Source of the DNA: JBJTIF01 sp046094825
GTDB taxonomy: Bacteria; Actinomycetota; UBA4738; HRBIN12
NCBI GenBank assembly: GCA_046094825.1
Contig: JBJTIF010000055.1
Location: 1-12,103 of the forward strand
Direction: 5' to 3'
Length of the DNA stretch: 12,103 bases
Shown: in pieces, positions 12,044 through 12,103 of the stretch
Numbering within the stretch: the stretch's first letter is position 1
Layout of the letters: each line of letters opens with the position of its first letter
Notes under the pieces: generated by a model
What the model was told of the DNA's origin: nothing
The model's database searches: none
What the model saw: the letters and a program-made list of their open reading frames with translations, nothing else
Made by a program: the position numbers and the translations under genes

Positions 12044-12103
12044 CGGCGCCCGGGGCGCGGCCGCCCGGGGGGGGGGGGTCCGGGGCCCGGGGCGCCAGCC
12101 CCG

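Overview
The window is very GC-rich, gene-dense bacterial chromosome made of housekeeping and metabolic genes, with no phage, insertion-sequence or CRISPR signal. The gene mix suggests a high-GC monoderm-like lineage: a zinc-ribbon bL28, HU, an F420-pathway guanylyltransferase (CofC/FbiD) and an ATP-type PEP carboxykinase. F420 genes are typical of Actinobacteriota and some Chloroflexota. Actinobacteria mostly use GTP-type PEPCK, so Chloroflexota (Limnocylindria-like) is my slightly preferred guess, not a firm call.

Layout, left to right. (1) 2-277: the 3' end of a DsrE-like gene, then a strong hairpin terminator. (2) 337-528 (-): a 63-aa secreted small peptide with a structured leader, divergent from an SRAP/YedK abasic-site protein (649-1368). 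(3) 1433-1506 (-): tRNA-Gln(CTG), then a 218-aa lipoprotein (-), divergent from HU (2281-2613). (4) 2610-3519 (-): an aromatic-poor cold-shock-like protein and cofC, divergent from a plsC-type acyltransferase. (5) 4238-6501 (+): a cystathionine gamma-synthase-type PLP enzyme and D-Ala-D-Ala ligase. (6) 6517-6750 (-): a lone RAM (Lrp/AsnC effector) domain. (7) 6851-7841 (+): a three-gene cassette of a 61-aa charged protein, an unusually short phosphoribosyltransferase and a small membrane protein. (8) 7838-9358 (-): pckA. (9) 9461-11268 (+): thiL-thiD. (10) 11285-12043 (-): rpmB and a TlpA-like thioredoxin, ending in a 38-base C run that is probably an assembly or read artefact at a contig edge.

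Functionally the window touches cell-wall precursor synthesis (Ddl), phospholipid synthesis (PlsC), sulfur amino acids (MetB-like), gluconeogenesis (PckA), thiamine diphosphate (ThiL, ThiD), F420 (CofC), DNA-protein crosslink repair (SRAP) and translation (tRNA-Gln, bL28).

The most interesting signals are in expression architecture rather than gene content. Five genes lack a Shine-Dalgarno (SD) but have a TANNNT hexamer 6-8 nt before the start codon, which looks like leaderless transcription. Of the five genes with a clear SD, four hold it in or beside a short local hairpin; two of these share the near-identical form CACCT-G(3-5)-AGGTG. All four tight same-strand junctions use a GTGA overlap with a GTG start, and two convergent pairs share their stop codons through one CTAG.
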